Assembly: GCF_000377645.1 (NCBI RefSeq)
Contig: NZ_KB898502.1
Location: 1-37,575, forward strand
DNA: 37,575 nucleotides
Origin: Thiomonas sp. FB-6
GTDB taxonomy: Bacteria > Pseudomonadota > Gammaproteobacteria > Burkholderiales > Burkholderiaceae_C
Direction: 5' to 3'
How positions within the stretch are numbered: position 1 is the stretch's first letter; each line of letters starts with the position of its first letter. The notes beneath the pieces are model-generated. The model saw nothing but the letters and a program-made list of their open reading frames with translations. It ran no database searches and was not told the DNA's origin. Position numbers and translations under genes: made by a program. Below, one piece after another: positions 1 through 10,263 of the stretch.

Positions 1-1044
1 GAAACCGACGCCGTGATCGTGGGCGCCGGCCCGGTCGGGCTGTTCCAGGTGTTCGAGCTCGGGCTGCTGGAGATCAAGGCCCACGTCATCGACAGCCTGC
101 CCCACCTGGGCGGCCAGTGCGTGGAGCTGTACCCCGACAAGCCCATCTACGACATCCCCGCCGTGCCGGTGTGCACCGGCCAGGAACTCACCGACAACCT
201 GCTCAAGCAGATCGAGCCCTTCCACCCCACCTTCCACCTGGGGCAGGACGTCACCGAACTGCGCAGGCTCGACGACGGGCGCTTTTTCGTGGCCACCAGC
301 AAGGCCACCCGCTTCGTCACCAAGACCGTGTTCATCGCCGCCGGCGTGGGCTCCTTCCAGCCGCGCCTGCTCAAGGTCGAGGGCCTCGAGCGCTTCGAGG
401 GCTCGCAGCTGTTCTACCGCGTCAAGGACCCGGCCCCCTTCGCCGGCAGGAACCTGGTGGTGGTCGGCGGCGGCGACTCCGCGCTGGACTGGGCGCTGCA
501 CTTCGCCACCACCGACCAAGCCCAGCGCGCCGAAAGCGTGGTGCTGCTGCACCGCCGCGACGGCTTCCGCGCCGCGCCCAGCTCGGTGGCGCGCATGCGC
601 GCGCTGTGCGAGCAGCACGAAATGCAGCTCCTGGTCGGCCAGGTCAGCGGCTTCGACGAGCGCGACGGCAAACTCAGCGAAATCAAGGTCACCGGCAACG
701 ACGGCATCACCCGCCGCCTGCCGCTGGACATGCTGCTGGTGTTCTTCGGCCTGAGCCCCAAGCTGGGCCCCATCGCCGACTGGGGCCTGGCCCTGGAGCG
801 CAAGCAGATCGTGGTCGACACCGAGAAGTTCCAGACCAGCGTGCCCGGCATCTTCGCCGTCGGCGACATCAACACCTACCCCGGCAAGAAAAAGCTCATC
901 CTCTCGGGCTTCCACGAAGCCGCGCTGGCCGCCTTCGGCGCCGCCCCCTACGTGTTCCCCGAGAAAAAAATCCACCTGCAGTACACCACCACCAGCCCCA
1001 AGCTGCACAAGGTGCTGGGCGTCGAAACCCCGGTGTTCGACTGA
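1..1044 (+). CDS. Ferredoxin--NADP(+) reductase, thioredoxin-reductase-like type (5' end cut by window)
   Basis: FAD-dependent enzyme that passes electrons between NADPH and ferredoxin or flavodoxin in the cytoplasm. The reading frame is open from base 1 ([13 protein letters not shown]), so the start lies just outside the window. An FAD dinucleotide motif GAGPVG stands at the very N-terminus, followed by HLGGQC. A second dinucleotide motif [11 protein letters not shown] precedes an RR pair (LLHRRDGF) that fits NADPH binding. A C-terminal FAD motif [13 protein letters not shown] is present. The redox CxxC of true thioredoxin reductase is absent, which separates this FNR family from TrxR. The stop lies 20 bases before the likely rfbG start on the same strand. 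It may be housekeeping, or it may supply electrons for the RfbH dehydration two genes downstream; that link is inference. Confidence 0.9.
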   Translation, partial: ETDAVIVGAGPVGLFQVFELGLLEIKAHVIDSLPHLGGQCVELYPDKPIYDIPAVPVCTGQELTDNLLKQIEPFHPTFHLGQDVTELRRLDDGRFFVATSKATRFVTKTVFIAAGVGSFQPRLLKVEGLERFEGSQLFYRVKDPAPFAGRNLVVVGGGDSALDWALHFATTDQAQRAESVVLLHRRDGFRAAPSSVARMRALCEQHEMQLLVGQVSGFDERDGKLSEIKVTGNDGITRRLPLDMLLVFFGLSPKLGPIADWGLALERKQIVVDTEKFQTSVPGIFAVGDINTYPGKKKLILSGFHEAALAAFGAAPYVFPEKKIHLQYTTTSPKLHKVLGVETPVFD

Positions 1045-1064
1045 GTTCCGCCCCGGTGCCTTGC

Positions 1065-2138
1065 GTGGACAGCCCGGCCGTCACCGCTGATTTCTGGACC
1101 GGCCGCAAGGTCTTCGTCACCGGCCACACGGGCTTCAAGGGCTCCTGGCTCAGCCTGTGGCTGCAGGCGCTGGGCGCGCAGCTGAGCGGCTACGCGCTGG
1201 AGCCGCCCACCCGCCCCAGCCTGTTCGAGCAGGCCCGCGTGGCCGAAGGCATGCGCTCGGTGAGCGGCGACGTGCGCGACGCGGCGCGGCTGCGCGCCGA
1301 GTTGCTGCGCAGCCAGCCCGAGGTGGTGATCCACATGGCCGCGCAGGCCCTGGTGCTGCGTTCCTACGAGGATCCGGTGGAAACCTACGCCACCAACGTG
1401 ATGGGCACCGTGCACCTGCTGGAAGCCGTGCGCGCCTGCCCCTCGGTGCGCGCCGTGGTGGTGGTCACCAGCGACAAGTGCTACGAGAACCGCGAGTGGG
1501 TCTGGGGCTACCGCGAGAACGAGGCCATGGGCGGCTTCGACCCCTACAGCAACAGCAAGGGCTGCGCCGAACTGGTGAGCGCGGCCTACCGACAGTCGTT
1601 TTTCTCGGCCGGGGGCCCGGCGCTGGCCACGGCGCGCGCCGGCAACGTGATCGGCGGCGGCGACTGGGCGGCCGACCGCCTGGTGCCCGACATGATCCGC
1701 GCCTTCGGCGCGCGCCAGCCGGTGCGCATCCGCCGCCCGCAGGCGGTGCGGCCCTGGCAGCACGTGCTCGAACCCGTGGGCGGCTACCTGCAACTGGCGC
1801 GCGGCCTGGTCGAGCGCGGCCAGGAACTGGCCGAGGCCTGGAACTTCGGCCCCGCCGACGAGGACGCGCGCCCGGTGCGCTGGCTGGTCGAGCGCCTGGC
1901 CGCGCAATGGCCTGGAGGCGCCGCCTGGGAAAGCGACGAAGCCCCCGCGGCGCACGAAGCCGCCACGCTGCGCCTGGACTGCTCCAAGGCCCGCACCCGC
2001 CTGGGCTGGCGCCCGCGCTGGGGCCTGGCCACGGCGCTGGAACGCATCGTCGAATGGCATGCCGCGCAGCAGCGCGGCGAGGACATGCGCGCGCTCACGC
2101 TGCGACAGATCGAGGACTACCAGACATGGACAAGCTGA
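1065..2138 (+). CDS. rfbG: CDP-glucose 4,6-dehydratase
   Basis: Extended short-chain dehydrogenase that converts CDP-D-glucose to CDP-4-keto-6-deoxyglucose, the first committed step to CDP-3,6-dideoxyhexoses. Visible are the NAD motif TGHTGFKG near residues 18-25, NMAAQ-like HMAAQALV, the catalytic VTSDKCYEN segment, and the YxxxK pair in YSNSKG. About 357 residues, normal for RfbG. The start is a GTG at 1065; an in-frame GTG at 1056 is an alternative, and there is no ATG near. Translation further upstream in this frame only shadows the reductase gene. The 3' end overlaps rfbH by 13 bases. The cytidylyltransferase (rfbF) that should make its substrate is not in the window. Confidence 0.9.
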   Translation: MDSPAVTADFWTGRKVFVTGHTGFKGSWLSLWLQALGAQLSGYALEPPTRPSLFEQARVAEGMRSVSGDVRDAARLRAELLRSQPEVVIHMAAQALVLRSYEDPVETYATNVMGTVHLLEAVRACPSVRAVVVVTSDKCYENREWVWGYRENEAMGGFDPYSNSKGCAELVSAAYRQSFFSAGGPALATARAGNVIGGGDWAADRLVPDMIRAFGARQPVRIRRPQAVRPWQHVLEPVGGYLQLARGLVERGQELAEAWNFGPADEDARPVRWLVERLAAQWPGGAAWESDEAPAAHEAATLRLDCSKARTRLGWRPRWGLATALERIVEWHAAQQRGEDMRALTLRQIEDYQTWTS

Positions 2139-3472
2139 TCGCCCCCGCCGCGGCCGCCGACAAGCAGGGCCTGCGCGACGAGATCCTGCGTCTCGTGGAC
2201 CGCTACGCCGAACTCGAGTTCGCGCCCCGCTCCTTCGTGCCCGGTCAATCCGTGGTGCCGCCCTCGGGCAAGGTGATCGGCGCCGCCGAACTGCGCAACA
2301 TGGTCGAGGCCTCGCTGGACGGCTGGCTGACCACGGGCCGCTTCAACGAGCGCTTCGAGGCCCGTCTGGCCGAGTTCCTGGGCGTGCGCCATGTATCCAC
2401 CGTGAACTCCGGCTCCTCGGCCAACCTGGTGGCCTTCTCGGCGCTGACCTCGCCCAGGCTGGGCGAGCGCGCGATCCGCCCCGGCGACGAGGTGATCGGC
2501 GTGGCCGCGGGCTTCCCCACCACGGTCAACCCCATCCTGCAGTTCGGCGCCGTGCCGGTGCTGGTGGACGTGGAACTGGGCACCTACAACGTACGCGCCG
2601 AGTTGCTCGAAGCCGCCATCTCGCCCAGGACCAAGGCCATCATGCTGGCCCACACCCTGGGCAACCCCTACAACCTGGAGGTGGTCGCCGCGCTGTGCCG
2701 CAAGCACGGGCTGTGGCTGGTGGAGGACTGCTGCGACGCGCTGGGCGCCACCTACCAGGGCCGCAAGGTCGGCACCTTCGGCGACATCGGCACCCTGAGC
2801 TTCTACCCCGCCCACCACATCACCATGGGCGAAGGCGGCGCGGTGTTCACCAACCACGACGAGCTCAAGCTCATCATGGACTCGTTCCGCGACTGGGGGC
2901 GCGACTGCTACTGCCAGCCGGGCAAGGACAACACCTGCGGCAAGCGCTTTTGCTGGAAGCTGGGCGACCTGCCCTACGGCTACGACCACAAGTACACCTA
3001 TTCGCACCTGGGCTACAACCTCAAGATCACCGACATGCAGGCCGCCTGCGCGCTGGCGCAGATGGACCGCGTGGAGGAGTTCATCGCCGCCCGGCGCGCC
3101 AACTTCCGCTGGCTGCACGAGCGCCTGCGCTCCTGCGAGGAATTCCTGATCCTGCCGCACGCCACCCCGGGCTCGGATCCCTCCTGGTTCGGTTTCCCCA
3201 TGACCCTGCGCGAAAACGCCCCCGTGTCGCGCGTGGACCTGCTGACCTACCTGGACCAGCGCAAGGTCGGCACGCGCCTGCTGTTCGCCGGCAACCTGCT
3301 GCGCCAGCCCTACATGGCCGGGCGCAACGTGCGCGTGGCCTCGACGCTGGCCAACACCGACACCATCATGAACCAGACCTTCTGGGTCGGCGTCTACCCC
3401 GGACTCACCGAGGAGATGCTCGAGCACGTGGCGTCCAGCATCGAGAGCTTCCTGGGCGTGCGCTTCGACTGA
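2126..3472 (+). CDS. rfbH: CDP-4-keto-6-deoxyglucose 3-dehydrase (E1-type, PLP and [2Fe-2S])
   Basis: PMP/PLP enzyme of the aminotransferase fold that removes the 3-hydroxyl of CDP-4-keto-6-deoxyglucose, giving the 3,6-dideoxy precursor. In [14 protein letters not shown] the usual PLP lysine is replaced by His230, the hallmark of this dehydrase. The iron-sulfur ligands fit the E1 pattern C-X57-C-X1-C-X7-C exactly: Cys203, Cys261, Cys263, Cys271. 448 residues, full length. The ATG at 2126 has GAGGA about ten bases upstream. The dedicated reductase E3 that normally completes the reaction is not in the window. Final 4-ketoreductases or epimerases for abequose, paratose or tyvelose are also not recognisable here. 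Confidence 0.93.
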   Translation: MDKLIAPAAAADKQGLRDEILRLVDRYAELEFAPRSFVPGQSVVPPSGKVIGAAELRNMVEASLDGWLTTGRFNERFEARLAEFLGVRHVSTVNSGSSANLVAFSALTSPRLGERAIRPGDEVIGVAAGFPTTVNPILQFGAVPVLVDVELGTYNVRAELLEAAISPRTKAIMLAHTLGNPYNLEVVAALCRKHGLWLVEDCCDALGATYQGRKVGTFGDIGTLSFYPAHHITMGEGGAVFTNHDELKLIMDSFRDWGRDCYCQPGKDNTCGKRFCWKLGDLPYGYDHKYTYSHLGYNLKITDMQAACALAQMDRVEEFIAARRANFRWLHERLRSCEEFLILPHATPGSDPSWFGFPMTLRENAPVSRVDLLTYLDQRKVGTRLLFAGNLLRQPYMAGRNVRVASTLANTDTIMNQTFWVGVYPGLTEEMLEHVASSIESFLGVRFD

Positions 3473-3581
3473 GCGCGCCCGGCCCCGGCCCGCGCGGCCG
3501 CCCCCGGCGCTCGTGGGAGCCGCGCGGCCCCCGCGATCCGGCACAATGCACCTTGTTCTCGTGCCTGGATCGGTCCGTGCC

Positions 3582-3606
3582 CGCCCCGCGGCCCTCCCGC
3601 GGGGCG
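3582..3606. repeat. GC hairpin in the leader before the truncated capK
   Basis: Perfect 10-base inverted repeat (CGCCCCGCGG / CCGCGGGGCG) with a 5-base loop, lying in the 165-base gap between rfbH and the next gene and about 30 bases before its ATG. There is no T-run after it in either direction, so it is not a classical terminator. It could be a weak terminator for rfbH, a leader structure, or chance in GC-rich DNA. Confidence 0.35.
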
Positions 3607-3637
3607 CCGCACGGCTACCCGACGCTTCCCGACCCCC

Positions 3638-4387
3638 ATGAAATTCAGCGAGTTCCTCGACTCCGTCTCGGCCAAGCCGCCCGTGCGCCAGCTTCGCGGC
3701 CTGTTCAGCGCCCACGTGGCCTACCCGGTGGCCGAGCGCATGGAAAAGCGCCACATCCGCGGCAAGGTTGCGGATCTTCGGCGCCATTACGCACGCCCCT
3801 TCTCCGAGCGCCTGGCCCTGGCGCAACGCCGCACCCACGAGATCGTGGCGTACGCGGGCGCGCAGGTGCCCTACTACCGCGACCTGTTCAAGCGCATCGG
3901 CTTCGATCCGGCCAAGCTCGCCTCCGACCCGCGCTACCTGCAGGATCTGCCCTACCTGGACAAGGAGATCATCCGCGCCGAGGGCGAGCGCCTGCTCAGC
4001 GACGAACTCAAGGGCGGCCCCCGGCATGAACGCAAGACCGGCGGCTCCACCGGGCTTTCCTGCATGATCTACTACGACCAGGAAGGGCTCGACCACAGCG
4101 CGGCCGTGGTGTTGTACGCGCGCGAGGCCGTCGGCCACACGCGCAGCCGTTCGGAATTGCACTTCGCCTGCCGTTTCCCGGACGCGCAGCCCGGGCGCTG
4201 GCCCACGCGCGAGGACCTCAAGCCTCCCACGCTGCGCATCGTGCCCGAGCCGGGCGCCTCCGAGGAGCAGATCCGGCAGCGCATCGAGCAATTCTGGCCG
4301 GAGGGCTTCCTGGTCGAATTCGTCAGCGCCGACGACTTCGTGCGCGTCGGCCGCCACCAGAAATTCCGCCACCTCGTGCATCCATGA
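3638..4387 (+). CDS. CapK/PaaK-like adenylate-forming protein with a large in-frame internal deletion
   Basis: Belongs to the phenylacetate-CoA-ligase-like CapK family found in polysaccharide loci, but only 249 residues against 430 or more. Residues 1-182 match the N-terminal part of the family, including the nucleotide-binding loop KTGGSTGLS at 133-141. Residues from about 196 to the end match the extreme C-terminus (DDFVRVGRHQKFRHLV). Against the full-length paralogue at 13480-15297, roughly 225 residues of the core are missing. The lost part carries the RYGNAE-type and YATGDEG motifs that bind adenylate. The frame is kept and there is no internal stop. The stop overlaps the ATG of the deacetylase (ATGA). 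Probably inactive as an adenylating enzyme; a decayed gene kept for coupling, or a remodelled binding protein, are both possible. Confidence 0.8.
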   Translation: MKFSEFLDSVSAKPPVRQLRGLFSAHVAYPVAERMEKRHIRGKVADLRRHYARPFSERLALAQRRTHEIVAYAGAQVPYYRDLFKRIGFDPAKLASDPRYLQDLPYLDKEIIRAEGERLLSDELKGGPRHERKTGGSTGLSCMIYYDQEGLDHSAAVVLYAREAVGHTRSRSELHFACRFPDAQPGRWPTREDLKPPTLRIVPEPGASEEQIRQRIEQFWPEGFLVEFVSADDFVRVGRHQKFRHLVHP

Positions 4388-5958
4388 TCCACGTTCTCTG
4401 CCCGGGCGACCGGGAGGCGGCCGCGTCCGTCGTCGTGGCCGCGCTGCGGCGCAGCTGCGGCCGGGCCCAGGTCCAGCGCATCAGCCCGGGCTTGTGGCAG
4501 GCCCGGCAAGCCCTGGAAGCCGGGGGCGTGGTGGTCCTGATCGACCCGCCGGCGCATTGGACCCCGCTGGTGGCGGCGGCGATCCGCGGCGCACGCCACA
4601 AGGTCGTGCTGTTCGGCAGCCTCCCGGCCGAGCTGGCCGGGCTGCTCGGCGCCCGTGCCTGCGAAGCGCCCGCCGGCTGGGCCGAAGGCGGCGCCAGCGA
4701 GCCCGCCCCCACGGGCGGCATGGCGCGCAGCGCGTTGCAGATCGACTACCGCGAAGCCGCGGGCTGGCGCCGCGTGCCCATCGCATCGCGCCCGCTGCTG
4801 CGCTACGACTTCACCGACGAGTGGAACAACCTGGGCTACGGCGCGGTGCGTTGCGACGGCGGCATCTGGTCCCTGGCGCAGCCGCTGCGCTGGGACCGGG
4901 CCCACGCCATCGCCGCCGTCACGCGCGACGGCCGGGAGTTGTTCGACTACGCGGCCTGCTGGAACGATCTCGTGCTGTGGTTCAACCGCCCGGTGGGCCC
5001 CGTGGACTCCGCGGAGTGGCTGGTCGTGGAGGACTTCCTGGCGCATGCCGGCGCCCCCGCGCTGGCCTGCCAGCCCGTGCTGGGCGAGGTGCCGGCGGGC
5101 TACGGCGCGGCCGCCACCATGCGACTGGACTGTGACGAGGACATCGAATCCGCGCGCGCGCTGTGGCAGACCTACCGCAAGCTGGGCGCGCCCTTCTCGC
5201 TGGCCCTGCACGCGCGCATCCTCCAGGAGGGCATGTCGCCCGCGCTGGCCCGCGACGTGCTGGACGGCGGCGGCAGCCTGCTGTCGCACACGGCCACCCA
5301 CGCGCCCGACTGGGGCGGAAGCTACGAGGCCGCGCTGCGCGAGGGCCTGGTGTCGGCCGAGGTCATCGAACAGGCCACCGGGCATCGCGTGCGCTACGCC
5401 GTGTCGCCCTTCCACCAGACCCCCGACTACGCCCGCGCGGCCCTGGCCGACGCCGGCTACTCCGGATGCATCGGCGGCATCATCCGCAACGATCCGGACT
5501 TCCTGATGGCCCGTTCCGGCCCCGCCCCCGGCTCCGCCCCCGGATTCATCGGCCACAGCCAGCAATGCATGCTGCACGGCGACTGCCTGCTGCGCGACGG
5601 AGACCCCTTGCGCGTGTTCCGCCAGGCCTTCGACATCGCGCGCGCCAGCTTCACCCTGTTCGGCTACCTGGACCACCCCTTCTCGGCACGCTACCAGTAC
5701 GGCTGGCGCGACGAGGCCCAGCGCATCGAGGCCCACGAGAATTTCCTCGGCTGGATGCGCGAGGCCGAGCCGGGGCTGCTGCTGCTGAACGAGCAGGACG
5801 CCATGGACTTCCTCGGCGACCGCGCGCGCGTGGACGTGCGCGATCAGGGCGGCCGCTACGCCCTGGCGCTGCCCGAGGCGCGCCAGAGCGCCTTCGAACT
5901 CGTGGTTCGCCACGCGGGCGCGGAGCACACGCTCGGCGCCGGAGGGCTGGAGCTTTGA
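4384..5958 (+). CDS. Polysaccharide deacetylase family (NodB fold) protein with long N-terminal region
   Basis: Carbohydrate-esterase-4-like protein, 524 residues. The C-terminal half has NodB motif 1 as RLDCDED (about residues 246-252) and motif 2 as SHTATH (about 301-306), which supply the base and metal ligands for removing acyl groups from sugars. The first 240 residues are not recognised. No signal peptide is seen, so it probably acts in the cytoplasm on a nucleotide sugar or lipid-linked intermediate. The start is set by the ATGA overlap with the truncated capK, and the stop overlaps the TTG start of the epimerase. An N-acetyl sugar substrate is suggested by the neighbouring UDP-GlcNAc epimerase, but this is inference. 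Confidence 0.75.
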   Translation: MIHVLCPGDREAAASVVVAALRRSCGRAQVQRISPGLWQARQALEAGGVVVLIDPPAHWTPLVAAAIRGARHKVVLFGSLPAELAGLLGARACEAPAGWAEGGASEPAPTGGMARSALQIDYREAAGWRRVPIASRPLLRYDFTDEWNNLGYGAVRCDGGIWSLAQPLRWDRAHAIAAVTRDGRELFDYAACWNDLVLWFNRPVGPVDSAEWLVVEDFLAHAGAPALACQPVLGEVPAGYGAAATMRLDCDEDIESARALWQTYRKLGAPFSLALHARILQEGMSPALARDVLDGGGSLLSHTATHAPDWGGSYEAALREGLVSAEVIEQATGHRVRYAVSPFHQTPDYARAALADAGYSGCIGGIIRNDPDFLMARSGPAPGSAPGFIGHSQQCMLHGDCLLRDGDPLRVFRQAFDIARASFTLFGYLDHPFSARYQYGWRDEAQRIEAHENFLGWMREAEPGLLLLNEQDAMDFLGDRARVDVRDQGGRYALALPEARQSAFELVVRHAGAEHTLGAGGLEL

Positions 5959-7088
5959 AGCTGCTGGTCGTATTCGGCACCCGCCCCGAGGTCATCAAGC
6001 TCGCGCCGCTGATCGACGAGGCGCGCCGCCATGCCGACGCCATCGAACTGACGGTGTGCTCCACCGGCCAGCACCGCGAGATGCTGGACCAGGCCATGGC
6101 GGTGTTCGGGCTGCGCGCCGACGTCGAGCTGAAGGTCATGCAGGAACGCCAGGGCCTGGCCGGGCTGACGGCCCGGCTGCTCCAGGGCCTGGACGAAGTC
6201 ATGGCCGCGCACCGCCCCGACGTCGTGGTCGTGCAGGGCGACACCACCTCGGCCTTCGCGGCCGGCCTCGCGGCCTTCTACCGCCAGATTCCGGTGGCGC
6301 ACGTCGAAGCGGGCCTGCGCACCGGCGATCTGGCCAGCCCCTTTCCCGAGGAACTCAACCGGGTGCTGCTGGGCAGGCTGGCGCGCTGGCATTTCGCGCC
6401 CACCCCGCGGGCCGCGCAAGCGCTGCGCGACGAAGGCGTGGCGCCCGAGCGCTGCGTGGTCACCGGCAACACCGTGGTCGACGCCATCCGGTTGATCCGC
6501 GACCGCTGGGCCCAGGCCGGCGGCGCCGGCGACGAGCAGCCCTTTGCCGGGCGCGAACTGGTGCTGGTGACCGCGCACCGGCGCGAGAACCAGGGCCAGG
6601 CCCTGCGCAACATCTGCGCCGCCGTGCGCCAGTTGTGCCTGCAATACCCCGATCTCGGCTTCGTGTTCCCGGTGCACCTGAGCCCCCAGGTGCGCGACAT
6701 CGTGTTCGCCGAACTCGGCCGGGACATCCCCAACCTGCGGCTGTGCGACCCGGTGGACTTCGAGACCAACCTGCGTCTGCAAAGCCGCTGCCGGCTCATC
6801 GTCACCGATTCCGGGGGCATCCAGGAGGAAGCCCCCTCCTTCGGGGTACCCGTGGTGGTCACGCGCGAACACACCGAGCGCAGCGAGGGCATCGAGGCAG
6901 GCTTCGCCACGCTGGCCGGCACCTCGACCGAGGCCATCGTGCGCGCGGCGCGCACATGGCTGGACCAGGGTGACGCTCGCCGCGCTCTGGCCAGCCGGCC
7001 CAACCCCTACGGCGACGGCCACGCCGCCCGCCGCATGGTCGAACTCCTGCTGGGCGATCCCGAGCTGCGGCGCGACCATGCAGCCTGA
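5955..7088 (+). CDS. wecB: UDP-N-acetylglucosamine 2-epimerase (non-hydrolysing)
   Basis: Interconverts UDP-GlcNAc and UDP-ManNAc in the cytoplasm. The family signatures are all visible: FGTRPEVIKLAPL at the N-terminus, STGQHREML, VQGDTTSAFA, HVEAGLRTGD, PFPEELNR, TAHRRENQG, and TDSGGIQEEAP with the catalytic glutamates. 377 residues, full length. The start is a TTG at 5955 that overlaps the deacetylase stop by four bases; no ATG lies close enough to keep the FGTRP motif. No UDP-ManNAc dehydrogenase (wecC) is present, so the product is probably ManNAc itself. The 3' end overlaps the next gene by 11 bases. Confidence 0.93.
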   Translation: MKLLVVFGTRPEVIKLAPLIDEARRHADAIELTVCSTGQHREMLDQAMAVFGLRADVELKVMQERQGLAGLTARLLQGLDEVMAAHRPDVVVVQGDTTSAFAAGLAAFYRQIPVAHVEAGLRTGDLASPFPEELNRVLLGRLARWHFAPTPRAAQALRDEGVAPERCVVTGNTVVDAIRLIRDRWAQAGGAGDEQPFAGRELVLVTAHRRENQGQALRNICAAVRQLCLQYPDLGFVFPVHLSPQVRDIVFAELGRDIPNLRLCDPVDFETNLRLQSRCRLIVTDSGGIQEEAPSFGVPVVVTREHTERSEGIEAGFATLAGTSTEAIVRAARTWLDQGDARRALASRPNPYGDGHAARRMVELLLGDPELRRDHAA

Positions 7089-8310
7089 GCGGACCGAGGA
7101 GACGGTGGACTTCGCCGCCGTGCCGCGCGACTGCGTGCTGTTCTCCACGGCCGACTGGCGTGCCCCTTACTGGACCAACAAGCAGCACACGGCGCGCCAG
7201 CTCGCCGCCACCGGCCGGCGCGTGCTGTACGTGGAAAGCATCGGACTGCGCACGCCCGGCGCGAACGCGCGAGACTTCAAACGCCTGTGGCTGCGTCTGC
7301 GGCGCGGGCTGGCACCGGTGCGCGAGGTCGAGCCGGGCGTGTGGCTGCTGTCGCCGTTGGCCGTGCCCTTCAAGCAGCACTGGGCCGCGGTGCGCCTGCT
7401 CAACCAGGGCCTGCTGGCCCTGCGCATCCGCTGGGCCATGCTGCGCATCGGCATGCGCCGCCCGCTGGTGTGGACCTACCACCCCTTCATGCTTCAGGCG
7501 CTGGACCTGCTGCCTCACCGCGGGCTGGTCTACCACTGCGTGGACGACCTCGCCGCCGTTCCCGGCATTCCGGCCGAACCCTTCCGCGCCGAGGAACGCA
7601 AGCTGCTGGCCCGCTGCGATGCCGTGTTCGTCACCAGCGCCGCCCTGCTGGACCTGTGCAAGCCGCACAACCCGCACACCTGGTATTTCCCCAACGTGGT
7701 GGACGCCGAGCACTTCGGCAAGGCGTTGCAGCCGGGCCCCATTCCCGAGGACCTGGCCCGCATCCCCGAGCCACGCCTGGCCTACATCGGCGCGCTGTCC
7801 GACTACAAGGTGGACTTCGCGCTACTGCATGCCTGCGCGTCCGCCCACCCCGAATGGCAATGGGTGCTGATCGGCGAGGAACGCGAAGGCCAGCACGACC
7901 CCTCGCTGGCGGCCATGCTCGCACTGCCCAACGTGCACTTGCTCGGGCATCGCGACTACGCGCGTCTTCCCGACTATCTGCGGGGCATCTCCGTGGGCCT
8001 GCTGCCCACGCTCGTGAACGAGTACACGCGCTCGATGTTCCCGATGAAGTACTTCGAATACATCGCGGCCGGGCGCCGCGTAGTTTCCACGCCGCTAGAG
8101 TTCACGCGCCATGAGGGTACGGCGCTGGAGATCGGCGGAGAAGACGAGGCCTTTGCCGGCGCCATTGCCCGAAGCCTCACGCGCCCACGCCTCAGCGCGA
8201 CCGAGGCCGACGCAGCCGTCGGCGACAACACCTGGGCGGTGCGGCTCGACAAGATGATCGCTCTGGTCGCCACGGCGCTGCGTGATGCAGACTCGGGAAC
8301 CGCAGCGTAA
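7078..8310 (+). CDS. Glycosyltransferase, GT4/TuaH-like
   Basis: GT-B-fold glycosyltransferase of 410 residues resembling the TuaH group of polysaccharide loci: FSTADWRAPYWTNKQH and RVLYVESIGLRTP near the N-terminus, VYHCVDDL in the middle, a linker HTWYFPNVVDAEHF, and a nucleotide-sugar-binding half with MFPMKYFEYIAAGRRVV. Start ATG 7078 lies inside the end of wecB (11-base overlap); the ribosome binding site is poor, so coupling to wecB is likely. Last gene of the plus-strand block; it ends 38 bases from the converging rmd-like gene, with no hairpin terminator between. Donor and acceptor cannot be told from sequence. Confidence 0.8.
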   Translation: MQPERTEETVDFAAVPRDCVLFSTADWRAPYWTNKQHTARQLAATGRRVLYVESIGLRTPGANARDFKRLWLRLRRGLAPVREVEPGVWLLSPLAVPFKQHWAAVRLLNQGLLALRIRWAMLRIGMRRPLVWTYHPFMLQALDLLPHRGLVYHCVDDLAAVPGIPAEPFRAEERKLLARCDAVFVTSAALLDLCKPHNPHTWYFPNVVDAEHFGKALQPGPIPEDLARIPEPRLAYIGALSDYKVDFALLHACASAHPEWQWVLIGEEREGQHDPSLAAMLALPNVHLLGHRDYARLPDYLRGISVGLLPTLVNEYTRSMFPMKYFEYIAAGRRVVSTPLEFTRHEGTALEIGGEDEAFAGAIARSLTRPRLSATEADAAVGDNTWAVRLDKMIALVATALRDADSGTAA

Positions 8311-8348
8311 TCCGCAGCGCGCGTACCAAACATCGGCGCCCGCCTTCC

Positions 8349-9194
8349 CTACCGCGAGTACATCCAGCGCAAGGTCTCGTCCAGCGGCGGAGTGTGCCAG
8401 TCGCCGATCAGCCTGCGCAAACGCGATGGGTCGCCGCACAGCCTGCGCACCTCGCTTTGCCTGACGTACTCGGCGTTCACTGCAACCTCAATGTCGTAAC
8501 CCGCGATCCCTTCCATCAGGGCCAGGATCTCACGAAGCGAATAAGTCCTGCCAGAGCACACGTTCACAGTCTGCCCCGCCGGGCACTCCTCCAACAGGCG
8601 TCGATACGCGCGCACGACCGACCGCACGTCCGACAAGTCGCGCCAGACATCGAGGTTGCCCAGTTCGATCACTGCGGCCCGTGCCCGGAAATGGGCCACG
8701 ATCTTCGGCACGAGAAACGCCTCGCTCTGACCTACGCCCGTGTAGTTGAACGGGCGCGCGATCACCAGCGGAAGCCGGTCATGCCACAAGCGCGCCATGC
8801 GTTCCATGGCCATCTTACTCACGGCATAATCATTTGCCGGATGTTCGGGCGACTCCTCCGAAAGCACCCCCTCCAAGCTGTTGCCGTAAACATTCGAACT
8901 GCTCGCCAGCAGCACGCACGACGGACGTCTGGCGCAGCCAGCGAGCGAGGACAGCAGATTGCGTGTGCCCAGCAGATTGACCTTGTAGAAATCGTTCTGG
9001 TCACCGTGCCCGACGAAAGCGATGCCAGCTAGATGTACGACCCATTCTGGCTGAATCCGCCCGATCTCGGCCGCGACCGCCGAGGCGTCCGTCAAGTCCG
9101 CCTCAAGCCCCGCCACTTCGTGCCCGGCGCGCCCCAATTCTTCGCGCAGATACTTGCCGGTGAAGCCGCCAAGCCCGGTAACCAGTGTCCTCAT
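8349..9194 (-). CDS. rmd: GDP-6-deoxy-4-ketohexose reductase (RMD-like SDR)
   Basis: Extended SDR that would reduce the 4-keto group made by Gmd. It carries TGLGGFTGKYL at the N-terminus, HLAGIAFVGHG, ASSSNVYG, and the catalytic YxxxK in YAVSKMAM. 281 residues, normal for RMD. Start ATG at 9194 is two bases after the gmd stop; reading further upstream in this frame only shadows gmd. Directly follows gmd and the C-methyltransferase, so its substrate may be a 3-C-methylated GDP-4-keto-6-deoxyhexose rather than the plain one. Stereochemistry of the product cannot be predicted from the sequence. Fcl-type epimerase/reductase for GDP-L-fucose is less likely. Confidence 0.8.
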   Translation of the reverse strand: MRTLVTGLGGFTGKYLREELGRAGHEVAGLEADLTDASAVAAEIGRIQPEWVVHLAGIAFVGHGDQNDFYKVNLLGTRNLLSSLAGCARRPSCVLLASSSNVYGNSLEGVLSEESPEHPANDYAVSKMAMERMARLWHDRLPLVIARPFNYTGVGQSEAFLVPKIVAHFRARAAVIELGNLDVWRDLSDVRSVVRAYRRLLEECPAGQTVNVCSGRTYSLREILALMEGIAGYDIEVAVNAEYVRQSEVRRLCGDPSRLRRLIGDWHTPPLDETLRWMYSR

Positions 9195-9196
9195 GG

Positions 9197-10234
<1,038 letters not shown>

Positions 10235-10263
10235 CTAGATCCCCTATTACCAATTCCGAAAAT

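Noticed and set aside
117-1064. Long N-terminal extension of rfbG
   Set aside because: This part is the reductase gene read in another frame (Arg/Pro-rich); homology begins only after the GTG at 1065.
3582-3606. Rho-independent terminator after rfbH
   Set aside because: The hairpin is strong but lacks a T-run and lies 110 bases after the stop and close to the next ATG; kept only as a repeat.
4185-4225. Frameshift as the cause of the short CapK
   Set aside because: N- and C-terminal family segments are in the same frame, so the change is an in-frame deletion.
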